In this document: piece after piece, positions 53,779 through 62,835 of the stretch
Numbering within the stretch: the first letter of the stretch is position 1
Layout of the letters: each line of letters starts with the position of its first letter
Assembly: GCF_000975155.1 (NCBI RefSeq)
Contig: NZ_BBRG01000001.1
Coordinates: 124,001 to 188,000, forward strand
Length of the DNA stretch: 64,000 nt
DNA from: Demequina globuliformis
GTDB lineage: Bacteria > Actinomycetota > Actinomycetes > Actinomycetales > Demequinaceae
Direction of reading: 5' to 3'
The notes under the pieces: model-generated
Seen by the model: only the letters and a program-made list of their open reading frames with translations
Databases searched by the model: none
Told to the model about the DNA's origin: nothing
Program-made: the position numbers and the translations under genes

Positions 53779-54930
53779 TCAGCCGATAGCGGCGAGGGCA
53801 CGCTCGCGCGCCCACCGCTCGGCCTCGTCTACCGCAGCCAACGACAGCTCCTGGGGAGCCTCGTACGCCTCCACAACGCGCCGCACCGTCTCGACGATCC
53901 CGAGGAAAGGCAACCGACCGTCGATGAACGCCGCGACGCACTCTTCGTTGGCGGCGTTGAAGACTGCGGGGTGGAGGGCCGATGCCGCGACGGCCTGCCG
54001 GGCCAGGGCGACAGCGGGAAAGGCTTCCTCGTCGAGAGGGGCGAAGGTCCACGTCTGCGCCTGGGTCCAGTCCATGGCGGGTGCGGCGTCCGGCACCCGA
54101 TCGGGCCAACTCAGTCCCAGGGCGATCGGCAAGCGCATGTCCGGTGGGGACACCTGAGCGAGGGTGGAGCCGTCAACGAACTCCACCATGGAGTGGACGA
54201 TGGACTGCGCGTGCACCACTACATCGATACGCTCCATCGGGATATCGAAGAGCAAATGCGCTTCGATGACTTCGAGGGCCTTATTGACCATCGAGGCCGA
54301 GTTAATAGTCACGACCGCGCCCATGTCCCAGGTGGGGTGGCGCAAAGCATCGGCGGCCGTGACGTCGGCAAGGTCCTCCCGCGACTTCCCACGAAAAGCC
54401 CCGCCCGAGGCGGTCACGACCAACCGCTTGACCTCGTCCGCACGACCGCCGCGCAGCGCCTGCGCCAATGCCGAGTGTTCCGAATCGACCGGCACAATCT
54501 GGTCGGGCCGCTGCATGGCGCGCCTCACCAGAGCGCCGCCGGCGACCAAGGACTCCTTGTTGGCCAGAGCCAAGGTGCTGCCGGCCTCGAGTGCGGCGAG
54601 CGTGGGCCGCAGGCCCACGGACCCGGTCACGCCATTCAGGACGACGTCGGCTCCTGAACCAGCGGCGGCTACTACGGCATCGGCCCCACCCTCGACCCGA
54701 ACCCCCGGCAACGCGGCGGCGATCTCAGCCACGGCATCGGCCCGTGCTACGGCCACCAAAGGCGCGCCTGTGGCGCGTGCCTGCTCGATGACCTGAGTGG
54801 GGTTACTGCCGCCGGCGGCTAGCGCCGTCACGCGGAAGGAGTCGGGATTGCGTTCGATGACATCGATCGCTTGGGTGCCGATCGAGCCCGTAGAACCAAG
54901 GAGCGCGACCGACCGGGTCGCGCCACTCAC
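53779..54930 (-). CDS. dxr: 1-deoxy-D-xylulose 5-phosphate reductoisomerase
   Basis: Dxr converts DXP to MEP, the first committed step of bacterial isoprenoid synthesis. The 383-residue protein has the NADPH motif GSTGSIGTQA (about 12-21), the metal-site segment VPVDSEHSAL, the TASGGAFRG loop and MERIDVVVHAQSIVHSMVEF in outline. Its start overlaps the stop of the DivIVA-repeat gene by 4 bp. Confidence 0.97.
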   Translation of the reverse strand: MSGATRSVALLGSTGSIGTQAIDVIERNPDSFRVTALAAGGSNPTQVIEQARATGAPLVAVARADAVAEIAAALPGVRVEGGADAVVAAAGSGADVVLNGVTGSVGLRPTLAALEAGSTLALANKESLVAGGALVRRAMQRPDQIVPVDSEHSALAQALRGGRADEVKRLVVTASGGAFRGKSREDLADVTAADALRHPTWDMGAVVTINSASMVNKALEVIEAHLLFDIPMERIDVVVHAQSIVHSMVEFVDGSTLAQVSPPDMRLPIALGLSWPDRVPDAAPAMDWTQAQTWTFAPLDEEAFPAVALARQAVAASALHPAVFNAANEECVAAFIDGRLPFLGIVETVRRVVEAYEAPQELSLAAVDEAERWARERALAAIG

Positions 54931-55484
54931 GATGCGCCGAGGAGAATGTCGACAGCGCGGGCCAGATACGCGTCAACGACGCGCTCTTGGTAGGCGTGAG
55001 AACCGCGCTTGCGAGAGAACGTGACCGAGCGGATCTCGTCCGCAGTGATGGCCTGGCCAGAATCGAAGAACGCGATGAGCCGGTCCAGCAATGCGTCCAC
55101 CTCGCTCGCGTCGTATCCGGAGCTGACGGCACCTGGGTGCGCGAATCGCTCCCCCGATGGCCGGCGTAGTCGCGGGTAGAGGCTCTGGGCCCGGTCGGCG
55201 AGGCCACGCATCCAGGCGTCCTGGCCGTGTTCCTTCACGAAAGATTCGCGCGAGCGCAAGGAGAACGCCACTTCGAGGCGGTCAAGCGCCGCATCGACGG
55301 CAGCGGGGTCGTAGCCGCCGTGCGAGAGGTCGAACGACGCACGTCGCACCTGGAAGGGCTCCAACTTCTTGTCCGACTCGAGGTCCTCGTAGGCGCCCCT
55401 GGCATAGTCGAAGAACTCTTCAACGTCCTCGCGCTCGTAGCCAAGCTTGAAGATGCTGACCTTGGGGAACAGGCCCTTCGCCAC
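54927..55484 (-). CDS. DivIVA-repeat protein of unknown function
   Basis: A 185-residue cytosolic protein made of four copies of a motif like the N-terminal lipid-binding domain of DivIVA: GYEREDVEEFFD (15-26), GYDPAAVDAALD (57-68), GYDASEVDALLD (123-134) and a diverged HAYQERVVDAYL (163-174). Each copy follows a Phe-containing turn. It has no long coiled coil, unlike true DivIVA. It lies between rlmN (3 bp gap) and dxr (4 bp overlap). A membrane or cell-pole role is an inference. Confidence 0.87.
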   Translation of the reverse strand: MAKGLFPKVSIFKLGYEREDVEEFFDYARGAYEDLESDKKLEPFQVRRASFDLSHGGYDPAAVDAALDRLEVAFSLRSRESFVKEHGQDAWMRGLADRAQSLYPRLRRPSGERFAHPGAVSSGYDASEVDALLDRLIAFFDSGQAITADEIRSVTFSRKRGSHAYQERVVDAYLARAVDILLGAS

Positions 55485-55487
55485 GAT

Positions 55488-56600
55488 TCACGCCTCCTTG
55501 ATCGCGAGCTGCCCGCAGGCACCGTCAATATCGCTACCACGAGTATCGCGGATCGTGGTCGGAATTCCGTGAGCACGCAGGCGGTTCACGAATTCTCGCT
55601 CCACCGCCGGGTCCGAGGCCGTCCAGATGGACCCCGGGGTCGGGTTCAACGGGATGGGATTCACATGCACCCAGCCTTCCCCGCGGGCATTGAGCTTCTC
55701 TCCCAACAGGTCCGCGCGGTGGGCGTGGTCGTTCATGTCGCGGATCAGGGCGTACTCGATCGACACGCGGCGACCGGTCGCGTCGAAGTAGCGACGGGCG
55801 GCGTCGAGGGCCTCATCCACTGACCAACGCGTGTTGATAGGGACCAGCTCGTTGCGCAGCTCGTCGTCCGGCGCGTGAAGGCTGAGCGCCAGCGTCACCG
55901 GGATGCCTTCCTTGGCAAGCTTGTCGATGGCCGGCACGAGCCCCACGGTCGACACCGTGACGTGCCGCGCGGACAGGCCAAAGCCCTCGGGAGCTGGCGT
56001 CGTCAACGCGCGCACCGCGCCCATGACGGCCTTGTAGTTCGCCAGCGGCTCGCCCATGCCCATGAAGACCACGTTCGACATCCGGACAGGCTCGCCGCCG
56101 AGTTCGCCATCGCGAGCGGCGCGGGCCGCCATACGGACCTGCTCGATGATCTCCGCGGCAGACAGGTTGCGAGTGAGGCCCATCTGGCCGGTGGCGCAGA
56201 ACGGACATGCCATCCCGCACCCGGCCTGGCTCGTCACGCACAGCGTCGCGCGCTCGGGATACTTCATGAGCACGGACTCAACCTTGACATTGTCGTGCAG
56301 GCTCCACAGCGTTTTGCGCGTGGCGCCACCGTCAGCGACCAGCGACGTCACCTGGGACAGCAGTGGCGGGAAGAGCGCTTCGACGACCTCTCCGCGGCTG
56401 CCGGCCGGGAGATCCGTCATCTCCTCAGCGTCATTGGTCAGGTGCGTGTAGTAGTGATGCGACAGCTGCTTGGCGCGGAACGCGGGTTGCCCCAGTTCGC
56501 GCACAGCGTCTTGGCGTTCCTCGCGGCTGAGGTCGGCGAAGTGGCGCGGCGGCTTGCCACGCTTGGGTGCCGCCATCTGCAGCAAAGGTCGGTCCGTCAT
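55488..56600 (-). CDS. rlmN: 23S rRNA (adenine-2503-C2)-methyltransferase
   Basis: Radical SAM enzyme that methylates A2503 of 23S rRNA and A37 of some tRNAs. The 370-residue protein has the SAM cluster motif CGMACPFC with Cys128, 132 and 135, and the catalytic C-terminal Cys near residue 362 (DGACGQLA). The ATG at 56598-56600 overlaps the cdsA stop by 4 bp; a longer frame into cdsA is rejected. Cfr-type resistance enzymes are related, but context favours RlmN. Confidence 0.95.
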   Translation of the reverse strand: MTDRPLLQMAAPKRGKPPRHFADLSREERQDAVRELGQPAFRAKQLSHHYYTHLTNDAEEMTDLPAGSRGEVVEALFPPLLSQVTSLVADGGATRKTLWSLHDNVKVESVLMKYPERATLCVTSQAGCGMACPFCATGQMGLTRNLSAAEIIEQVRMAARAARDGELGGEPVRMSNVVFMGMGEPLANYKAVMGAVRALTTPAPEGFGLSARHVTVSTVGLVPAIDKLAKEGIPVTLALSLHAPDDELRNELVPINTRWSVDEALDAARRYFDATGRRVSIEYALIRDMNDHAHRADLLGEKLNARGEGWVHVNPIPLNPTPGSIWTASDPAVEREFVNRLRAHGIPTTIRDTRGSDIDGACGQLAIKEA

Positions 56601-57727
56601 GAAGCTCCCAAAAACAGTGCGAAGACGACGTAGCCTGCGGGGGCGGCCACGACGATCGAGTCCAGTCGGTCCATGATCCCACCGTGACCGGGGATCAGCC
56701 CACTCATGTCCTTGACCTGGATGTCGCGCTTGAGCGCGGACTCGGCCAGGTCGCCGAGCACACCCGCGAGGGCACAGGCCAGGCCAACGCAGGCGCCAAT
56801 CCACCACCGCTGGTCAAGCGTGAACCAGGCGGCGACGGCAGCGGCCACGGTACCGAGGATGATGCCGCCCGCAAAACCCTCCCAGGTTTTCTTGGGACTC
56901 ACCCGCGGCGCCATGGGATGTTTACCAGCAATGATGCCGGCGGCGAGCCCTCCGGTGTCGTTGCCGACCACCGCGATCACGAGGATCAACACCCGTGCCC
57001 AGCCGTGGTCAGCAGTCTCCATCAAAATGAGGAAACTGGCGAGGAAGGGGATCCACATCAAGGTGAGGATTGAGGCCATCGAGTCGGCCATGGTGTTCGC
57101 GACCCGCTCGTCTACGACTCGCCACGCGACCACGCCAGCGCAGCCGACCAGCAGTGCCACGACCAGGCCTTCAGGCCCGCCCGTCCACGTCGCGACCCCC
57201 ATGCCGGCTGTGGCCAGCAAGATGGGGATGATCGACACCTCGCGCGAGCTCGTGGCGAGGGCGGTCTTCCACTCGTACGCCGCACCCATGCACACCAGGG
57301 TCAGCGCGATAGTAAACGCGAGGGGGCTCCACCATGCGATGAACAGCGCCGCGATCAAAATAGTCAGGCCGACGGCGGTGGCCACCGGCATATTGCGCCC
57401 ACCCTTGCGGGCAACGGGTGCGACCTGGGGTACCGGCGTTTCCACCGCAGGCCCAATCCGCGGGTCAATTGCGTCACCGTCGACGCCTTCGTCGGGGACG
57501 TCCGCCTCTGCCCGTGCGCGCTCCTGAGCCTGCCGGACCTCCGCTGCGGTACCAACATGCGGTGCTGTCGCGACGGCCGCGGTGGACCCGGCCGCATGCT
57601 CAGCCCCGGCATCGGCCCCGTGCAAAGACGGCAGCCCGGTGCCAGTCAGATGCTGGGGAACGAACGAGGTCGGCGACGAGGCAGGAATCTCCTCATGCGG
57701 GGACTTCCGCCGTCGAAAGATGCTCAT
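56597..57727 (-). CDS. cdsA: Phosphatidate cytidylyltransferase
   Basis: CdsA makes CDP-diacylglycerol, the substrate of PgsA. The 376-residue protein has seven or more membrane helices from about residue 113 on, and the signature [20 protein letters not shown] (in outline [10 protein letters not shown] then [13 protein letters not shown]). The first 110 residues are hydrophilic, Ala/Val/Glu-rich and not part of the catalytic fold. It follows frr by 30 bp and is coupled to rlmN. Confidence 0.95.
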   Translation of the reverse strand: MSIFRRRKSPHEEIPASSPTSFVPQHLTGTGLPSLHGADAGAEHAAGSTAAVATAPHVGTAAEVRQAQERARAEADVPDEGVDGDAIDPRIGPAVETPVPQVAPVARKGGRNMPVATAVGLTILIAALFIAWWSPLAFTIALTLVCMGAAYEWKTALATSSREVSIIPILLATAGMGVATWTGGPEGLVVALLVGCAGVVAWRVVDERVANTMADSMASILTLMWIPFLASFLILMETADHGWARVLILVIAVVGNDTGGLAAGIIAGKHPMAPRVSPKKTWEGFAGGIILGTVAAAVAAWFTLDQRWWIGACVGLACALAGVLGDLAESALKRDIQVKDMSGLIPGHGGIMDRLDSIVVAAPAGYVVFALFLGAS

Positions 57728-57757
57728 GAATGGCGCCGCCGGACCTCGTACACGAGG

Positions 57758-58315
57758 TCAAACCTCGAGCAGCTCGCTCTCCTTGGCGGCCAACAGCGCG
57801 TCCACGGCGTCAACGTGCTTCTTGGTGAGGCCGTCGAGCTCCTTCTCCGCGCGTGCACCCTCGTCCTCGCCGACCTCGCCGTCCTTCACGGCGCCGTCGA
57901 TCAGATCCTTGGCCTTGCGGCGCATGTTGCGGATCGTCACGCGAGCGTCTTCTGCCTTGGACTTCGCCAACTTCACGTAGTCGCGGCGACGCTCCTCAGT
58001 GAGCTGGGGCATATTGATGCGCAGAACCGTGCCGTCGTCCGAGGGGTTGACACCCAAGTCGGAGTTCCGCAGCGCGGTTTCAATGTCCTTCTTCGCGGAA
58101 GCATCATAGGGAGAGATGAGGACCATGCGCGGCTCAGGCACGGAAATCGAGGCGAGCTGCTGCAGCGGCGTGGGAGCGCCGTAGTAGTCGATCGCGATGT
58201 TCGCGAACATCGCGGCCGAGGCCTGGCCGGAACGAATACCAGCGAAGTTGTCCTTCGCGACATTCACGGCGCGGTCCATGTTCTCCTCTGCGTCCAGCAG
58301 AATCTCGTCAATCAC
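57758..58315 (-). CDS. frr: Ribosome recycling factor
   Basis: RRF splits post-termination ribosomes together with EF-G. The 185-residue protein is the normal length, with the helical ends ([35 protein letters not shown]) and the central [16 protein letters not shown]. The start is a GTG at 58313-58315 after AAGGAG. It follows pyrH by 32 bp. Confidence 0.97.
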   Translation of the reverse strand: MIDEILLDAEENMDRAVNVAKDNFAGIRSGQASAAMFANIAIDYYGAPTPLQQLASISVPEPRMVLISPYDASAKKDIETALRNSDLGVNPSDDGTVLRINMPQLTEERRRDYVKLAKSKAEDARVTIRNMRRKAKDLIDGAVKDGEVGEDEGARAEKELDGLTKKHVDAVDALLAAKESELLEV

Positions 58316-58347
58316 GTGCGTCTCCTTAAAAGTCTGCCAGCGCCGCG

Positions 58348-59097
58348 TTAGGCGGTGACCAGCGTGCCGATTCTCTCACCCAGCAGGGCGCGGGTCACGT
58401 TGCCGGGCGCCTCGAGCCCGAACACCAGCATGGGAAGCTCGTTCTCCATGCACAGCGAGAAGGCGGCAGCGTCCATGACCTGCAGGTTCTTCGCCAATGC
58501 CTCGCGGTAGGTGATGTGGGTCAGACGCTCGGCGTCCGGGTCCACGCGTGGGTCTGCCGAGTACACGGCGTCCACACCGTTCTTGCCCATGATGACTTCC
58601 GTGCAACGGGTCTCGAGCGCACGCTGCGCGGACACCGTGTCCGTCGAGAAGTACGGCATGCCGGCGCCGGCGCCGAAAATCACGACGCGACCCTTCTCGA
58701 GGTGGCGCATGGCGCGGCGCGGGATGTAGGCCTCAGCGACCTGGCCCATGGTGATCGCGGTCTGGACGCGCGTGTCCACGCCTGCCTGCTCAAGGAAGTC
58801 TTGGAGGGCGAGGGCGTTCATGACGGTACCCAACATGCCCATGTAGTCGGCGCGCGCACGCTCCATGCCGCGCTGCGATAGTTCCGCACCGCGGAAGAAG
58901 TTTCCGCCGCCCACCACGATGCACACCTGCACACCTTCGTTGACGGCGTCCGCGATCTCGCGTGCGATACGCGCAATCACATCGGCGTCGAGCCCGACGG
59001 ACCCACCGCCGAAGGTCTCACCTGAAAGCTTCAGCAGAACGCGCCGCTGCGCCGGAGAATTCTCCTCGCCCGTCGTCATGTCACTGTCGTCGGGCAT
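58348..59097 (-). CDS. pyrH: Uridylate kinase
   Basis: PyrH phosphorylates UMP to UDP. The 249-residue protein belongs to the amino acid kinase fold, with [11 protein letters not shown] (about 22-32), VGGGNFFRG and [13 protein letters not shown]. It lies between tsf and frr as in most bacteria. The first 15 residues are an Asp/Glu-rich extension. Confidence 0.97.
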   Translation of the reverse strand: MPDDSDMTTGEENSPAQRRVLLKLSGETFGGGSVGLDADVIARIAREIADAVNEGVQVCIVVGGGNFFRGAELSQRGMERARADYMGMLGTVMNALALQDFLEQAGVDTRVQTAITMGQVAEAYIPRRAMRHLEKGRVVIFGAGAGMPYFSTDTVSAQRALETRCTEVIMGKNGVDAVYSADPRVDPDAERLTHITYREALAKNLQVMDAAAFSLCMENELPMLVFGLEAPGNVTRALLGERIGTLVTA

Positions 59098-59151
59098 GGA
59101 GTTCCTCCTTGGCGTAGCGGCGCGTTACTAATGCTGAATGATGGGTGTGGG

Positions 59152-59991
59152 TCAGGCTCCCACACGGAAGCGAGCGAACGTGGTCACCGCGCCGCCCGTG
59201 CTCTCGATGACCTTGCCGACCGTGGTCTTGGGGTCCTTCGCGAACGCCTGGTCCACCAGGGTGTTCTCCTTGAAGAAGCCGTTCAGGCGGCCCTCCACGA
59301 TCTTGGGCAGGGCAGCCTCAGGCTTACCCTCACCCTTCGCGGTCTCCTCGGCCACGCGGCGCTCGTTCTCGACGGTCTCCGCCGGAACGTCCTCGCGAAC
59401 CAAGTAGGTGGGCGAGTAGGCAGCGATGTGCATCGCGATGTCGCGAGCAACCTCACCGGCCTTCGCGTCCGAACCGACCAGGACGCCCACCTGTGCGGGG
59501 AGGTCCTTGTTGGTGCGGTGCAGGTACTCGGTCACCACGGGTGCCTCGACGCGCGCCACGCGACGCAGCACGACCTTCTCACCCAGCGTGCCGGCAGCAG
59601 CGTCGATGTACGCGCCCACGGTGGTGTCCTCGATCGAGGCCTCCAGCGCGGCTTCAGCGTCAGCGGCACCTGCCGCCGCAACAGCGGCGAGCACGTCGTT
59701 AGCGAGGGTGATGAACTTGTCGTTCTTCGCGACAAAGTCCGTCTCGGAGTTGAGCTCGATCAGCGTGCCGACCTGGCCGCCGTCCACGTCGGCGATCGAC
59801 GCGACAACGAGGCCCTCAGACGCCGAACGGCCCTCGCGCTTAGCGACGCCCTTCAGGCCCTTGACGCGGAGAATGTCGACGGCCTTGTCCAGGTCGCCGT
59901 CTGCCTCGTCGAGTGCCTTCTTGACGTCGAGCATGCCAGCGCCAGTGCGCTCACGCAGTGCCTGGATGTCGGCAACGGTGTAGTTCGCCAT
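59152..59991 (-). CDS. tsf: Translation elongation factor Ts
   Basis: EF-Ts exchanges GDP for GTP on EF-Tu. The 279-residue protein has an N-terminal UBA-like domain (LRERTGAGMLDVKKALDEA in outline) and the TDFVAKND core motif. It begins 11 bp after the end of rpsB and is cotranscribed with it. Confidence 0.97.
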   Translation of the reverse strand: MANYTVADIQALRERTGAGMLDVKKALDEADGDLDKAVDILRVKGLKGVAKREGRSASEGLVVASIADVDGGQVGTLIELNSETDFVAKNDKFITLANDVLAAVAAAGAADAEAALEASIEDTTVGAYIDAAAGTLGEKVVLRRVARVEAPVVTEYLHRTNKDLPAQVGVLVGSDAKAGEVARDIAMHIAAYSPTYLVREDVPAETVENERRVAEETAKGEGKPEAALPKIVEGRLNGFFKENTLVDQAFAKDPKTTVGKVIESTGGAVTTFARFRVGA

Positions 59992-60002
59992 GAAAGCGTT
60001 CC

Positions 60003-60974
60003 TTACTTCTCGTCGGTAGCGGCCTCGGCCTCAGCGGCCTCGGGCTCGTCGGTCTTCTCAGCCTTCTTGGCAGCCGGCTTCTTGGCGGGAGCCTTCTTCG
60101 CCGGAGCCTTCTTGGCAGGTGCCTCGTCAGCCTTGGCCTCGTCCTTCGCCTCAGCAGCGGGAGCGTCGTCAGCCTTGGCCTCAGCGGCAGGAGCGTCCTC
60201 GTTCTTGCCCTCGAGCAGCTCGGACTCCCACTCAGCCAGCGGCTCGGTCTCGCCCTCAGCGGCGGCCTCGTCACCCTTGGGGGTGTGGCGGATCTTGAGA
60301 CCCTCAGCGCACGCGTCAGCGATCACGCGGGTCAACAGCGACACGGAACGGATCGCGTCGTCGTTGCCGGGGATGCCGTAGGTGACCTCATCGGGGTCGC
60401 AGTTGGAGTCGAGGATGCCGACGACGGGAACGCCCAGCTTGCGGGCCTCGTCCACGGCCAGGTGCTCCTTGTTGGTGTCGACAACCCACACCACGGAGGG
60501 GACCTTGCCCATGTCGCGGATACCGCTCAGGACCTTGCTCAGCTTGTCCTTCTCACGACGCATCATGAGGAGTTCCTTCTTGGTGCGTCCCGAACCGGCG
60601 ACGTCGTCGAAGTCGATCTCCTCAAGCTCCTTGAGACGCGAAATGCGCTTGGAGACCGTCTGGAAGTTGGTGAGCATTCCGCCCAACCAGCGCTCGTTCA
60701 CGTAGGGCATGCCCACGCGAGCGGCTTCGGTGGCGATGGGCTCCTGAGCCTGGCGCTTGGTGCCGACAAACAGCACGGTGCCACCGTGGGCAACGGTGTC
60801 GCGCACGAAGGAGTAGGCGGCGTCGATCTTGCCCAGCGACTGCTGAAGGTCAATGATGTAGATGCCGTTGCGCTCGGTGAAAATAAAGCGCTTCATCTTG
60901 GGGTTCCAGCGGCTGGTCTGGTGTCCGAAGTGGACTCCGGAGTCCAGCAACTGGCGCATGGTCACGACGGCCAT
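60003..60974 (-). CDS. rpsB: 30S ribosomal protein S2 with long charged tail
   Basis: S2 is a late-assembling protein of the 30S subunit. The 323-residue protein has the conserved core to about residue 230 ([37 protein letters not shown]). The remaining 90 residues are Ala/Lys/Glu-rich, with repeated APAKK units at about 285-304 and acidic flanks, making it far longer than E. coli S2 (241). The start at 60972-60974 follows AAGGACAG; an upstream frame through the structured leader is rejected. Confidence 0.97.
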   Translation of the reverse strand: MAVVTMRQLLDSGVHFGHQTSRWNPKMKRFIFTERNGIYIIDLQQSLGKIDAAYSFVRDTVAHGGTVLFVGTKRQAQEPIATEAARVGMPYVNERWLGGMLTNFQTVSKRISRLKELEEIDFDDVAGSGRTKKELLMMRREKDKLSKVLSGIRDMGKVPSVVWVVDTNKEHLAVDEARKLGVPVVGILDSNCDPDEVTYGIPGNDDAIRSVSLLTRVIADACAEGLKIRHTPKGDEAAAEGETEPLAEWESELLEGKNEDAPAAEAKADDAPAAEAKDEAKADEAPAKKAPAKKAPAKKPAAKKAEKTDEPEAAEAEAATDEK

Positions 60975-61363
60975 GGCTGTCCTTATCCGCACACCCATCG
61001 GTGTGCCTTGCTTGGGCGGGTGGTTGACCCGCGTTTCGGTTGCCGATGGTTTCCGTGGGGAAACCATCCCTAGCGCCAACGCGTTCACAGCACCGAGCGG
61101 ACTCGGACCTCGCTGTTCCCGGCGCACTCCCCTGGGGATCAACTCTCCTGGGTAGCGCGAATGGCGCGCGATGTCATCCGGGCATACCGGATGCAGGGTC
61201 AATGATAACTGACGAGGGGCACACCACGCGACGTGTGTGCTGCCTGCGGTGACGCGACATCAGGTGACACTCCCGTCCCCAGCAGGCAACCTGACCTTGC
61301 CCTGTCCCCATGTGCCATCCAGTGCTCTCGCGATCGGAGGCGCGTGCGTGGTGCGCTGGGGTT
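60975..61363. other. Intergenic region between rpsB and the M23-like gene
   Basis: These 389 bp separate two divergent genes and contain the rpsB leader. The minus strand has TATCAT at 61202-61207 as a possible -10 for rpsB, but no clear -35. The rest, toward the M23-like gene, has no recognised gene, promoter or repeat. Confidence 0.5.
60989..61193 (-). promoter_or_regulatory. Structured 5' leader of rpsB
   Basis: Four hairpins lie in front of rpsB on the minus strand: 61175-61193 (CATCCGG/CCGGATG), 61045-61068 (10-bp perfect GATGGTTTCC/GGAAACCATC), 61016-61032 (GCGGGT/ACCCGC) and 60989-61006 (GCACACC/GGTGTGC). The last ends about 8 bp before the ribosome site. S2 mRNA leaders in several bacteria are bound by S2 for feedback control; a similar role here is an inference. 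Confidence 0.6.
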
Positions 61364-61948
61364 ATGTCTCGTGCACAGCGCGTCTTTGGAATCGCATCGA
61401 TAGTGGTCGCCGCCGGCCTTACGTGGGGCGCCGCGTCAGCATCGGCGGCCGATGCCCCGGGTCGCTCGTCCGCGCCCGCACCGGCTAGCGGTGTGTGGGA
61501 GCGGGCCGCGACTGGGAGTGAGGAAGGCGTGCCCGCTGAGGGGTTCATCTCACCGATCCAGCCCTTAGTCGTCACGGCGCCGGCACGGGTTCCGGATCAA
61601 CCGTGGCAGCCGGGCCACCGCGGCATCGACATCGCCTCCCACGTGGACGCCCCTGTGCGCACACCCGCGGACGGTGTCGTGACGTTTGCGGGCACAGTGG
61701 TCGACCGCGCGGTGGTCTCCGTGAGGCACGCCAACGGCCTGACCTCCTCCGTCGAGCCCGTACGCGCCACCGTGACGGTGGGTGACCACGTCCCGCGGGG
61801 CGCAGAGATTGGTCGCGTCACCGCTGAGCGTGGCCACTGCGCACCCGCGACATGCGTGCACTGGGGCGTGAGACGTGACGACACATACATCGATCCGCTC
61901 GACGTCCTTGAGGGCTATGGCCCGGTGCGGCTTTTGGAGGTCGGCTAG
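61364..61948 (+). CDS. Secreted M23-family peptidase-like protein
   Basis: A 194-residue exported protein with a signal peptide (about 1-28, cleavage after SASA). The LytM-type domain follows from about 55, with the first zinc ligands in GHRGIDIAS (His85, Asp89). The second motif, usually HxH, reads CVHWGVR, so Cys164 takes the place of the catalytic His while His166 is kept. Peptidase activity is therefore uncertain. Similar proteins lie between rpsB and whiG in Streptomyces. It converges with the sigma factor gene after 20 bp. Confidence 0.85.
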   Translation: MSRAQRVFGIASIVVAAGLTWGAASASAADAPGRSSAPAPASGVWERAATGSEEGVPAEGFISPIQPLVVTAPARVPDQPWQPGHRGIDIASHVDAPVRTPADGVVTFAGTVVDRAVVSVRHANGLTSSVEPVRATVTVGDHVPRGAEIGRVTAERGHCAPATCVHWGVRRDDTYIDPLDVLEGYGPVRLLEVG

Positions 61949-61968
61949 CGTAGGGCGACCGGCCGCAG

Positions 61969-62826
61969 TTAGAACGCGCCCGTCCGCAGGAGCGACTCGC
62001 GCAGCTTCTTCACAGCGCCAGAGTGAATCTGCGACACCCGAGATTCCGTCACGCCCAGGATCTGTCCAATTTGGGCGAGCGTGAGGTTGTCGAAGTAGTA
62101 CAGCCGCAGCACTTCTTGCTCGCGGTCCCGCACGCCCTGGATGGCAGCCGCCAACAACGCACGGGTCTCCTGCGCCTCGACGGGCGACGATGCCTCCGGC
62201 AGTGTGAGGTCATGCGTCGCATCGAGTGCACCGCTGTCGCCGCCGGACACCATTCCGTCCAGCGCGGAGATGTGCGACAGCGCGACCTGCGCGCGAACGT
62301 GGCGCACATCGCTTGCGTCCCAACCGATCTGCGCGGCGACGTCCTCGTCGGTCACGGGGCGCAGCAAAGTCTGCTCGAGCGCACGGGTGGCCTGTTCTAC
62401 GGTGCGCGCCTTGGCCCGGACCGATCGGGGAACCCAGTCAGCCGCGCGGAGTTCATCGATGATGGCACCGCGGATGCGCTGCGACGCGTACGTCTCAAAT
62501 TTGAATCCACGTTCGACCTCGAACTTCTCGACCGCGTCGATCAGGCCAAAGAACCCATACGAGACCAAGTCCGCAAGTTCGACGGTCTCTGGCAGCCGCA
62601 CAATCATCCGGGAAGCAACCTGATTCACCAGAGGCGAGTAATGAGTGATGATCGCGTCACGCGCGTTCTTGCGTTCCGTCACGTCGCCGTCGCGCATCAA
62701 CGCCCACGAGTCGGTGAGCGCAGGAGCGGGCGGCCCCGGAGGGGCGACAGGTCGCGCGGCCGTCGCAACTGCGGCGTGGTCTTCGCCGAATGCCTCGACG
62801 GTCGTGGTTTCCCTCAGCTCGGTCAT
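61969..62826 (-). CDS. whiG: Sigma-70 family factor, FliA/WhiG type
   Basis: A 285-residue group 3 sigma factor. Region 2 is seen in ETVELADLVSYGFFGLIDAVEKFE (in outline, ELADLVSYGFFGL), region 3 in the centre, and region 4 helix-turn-helix in LTLAQIGQILGVTESRVSQIH (LTLAQIGQILGV then TESRVSQIH). In Streptomyces the WhiG factor, which controls spore formation, occupies the same place near rpsB; in motile actinobacteria the homologue FliA controls flagella. Which role applies cannot be told from this window. The first 45 residues are a disordered extension. Confidence 0.9.
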   Translation of the reverse strand: MTELRETTTVEAFGEDHAAVATAARPVAPPGPPAPALTDSWALMRDGDVTERKNARDAIITHYSPLVNQVASRMIVRLPETVELADLVSYGFFGLIDAVEKFEVERGFKFETYASQRIRGAIIDELRAADWVPRSVRAKARTVEQATRALEQTLLRPVTDEDVAAQIGWDASDVRHVRAQVALSHISALDGMVSGGDSGALDATHDLTLPEASSPVEAQETRALLAAAIQGVRDREQEVLRLYYFDNLTLAQIGQILGVTESRVSQIHSGAVKKLRESLLRTGAF

Positions 62827-62835
62827 CGTTTCCCC

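Noticed and set aside
55488-56807. RlmN frame extended by 69 codons into cdsA
   Set aside because: The added part overlaps cdsA and is Arg/Gly-rich; the ATG overlapping the cdsA stop is the natural coupled start.
60975-61202. N-terminal extension of S2 by 76 residues
   Set aside because: It would translate the hairpin-rich leader; S2 proteins begin at the MAVVTM-like start, which has a ribosome site.
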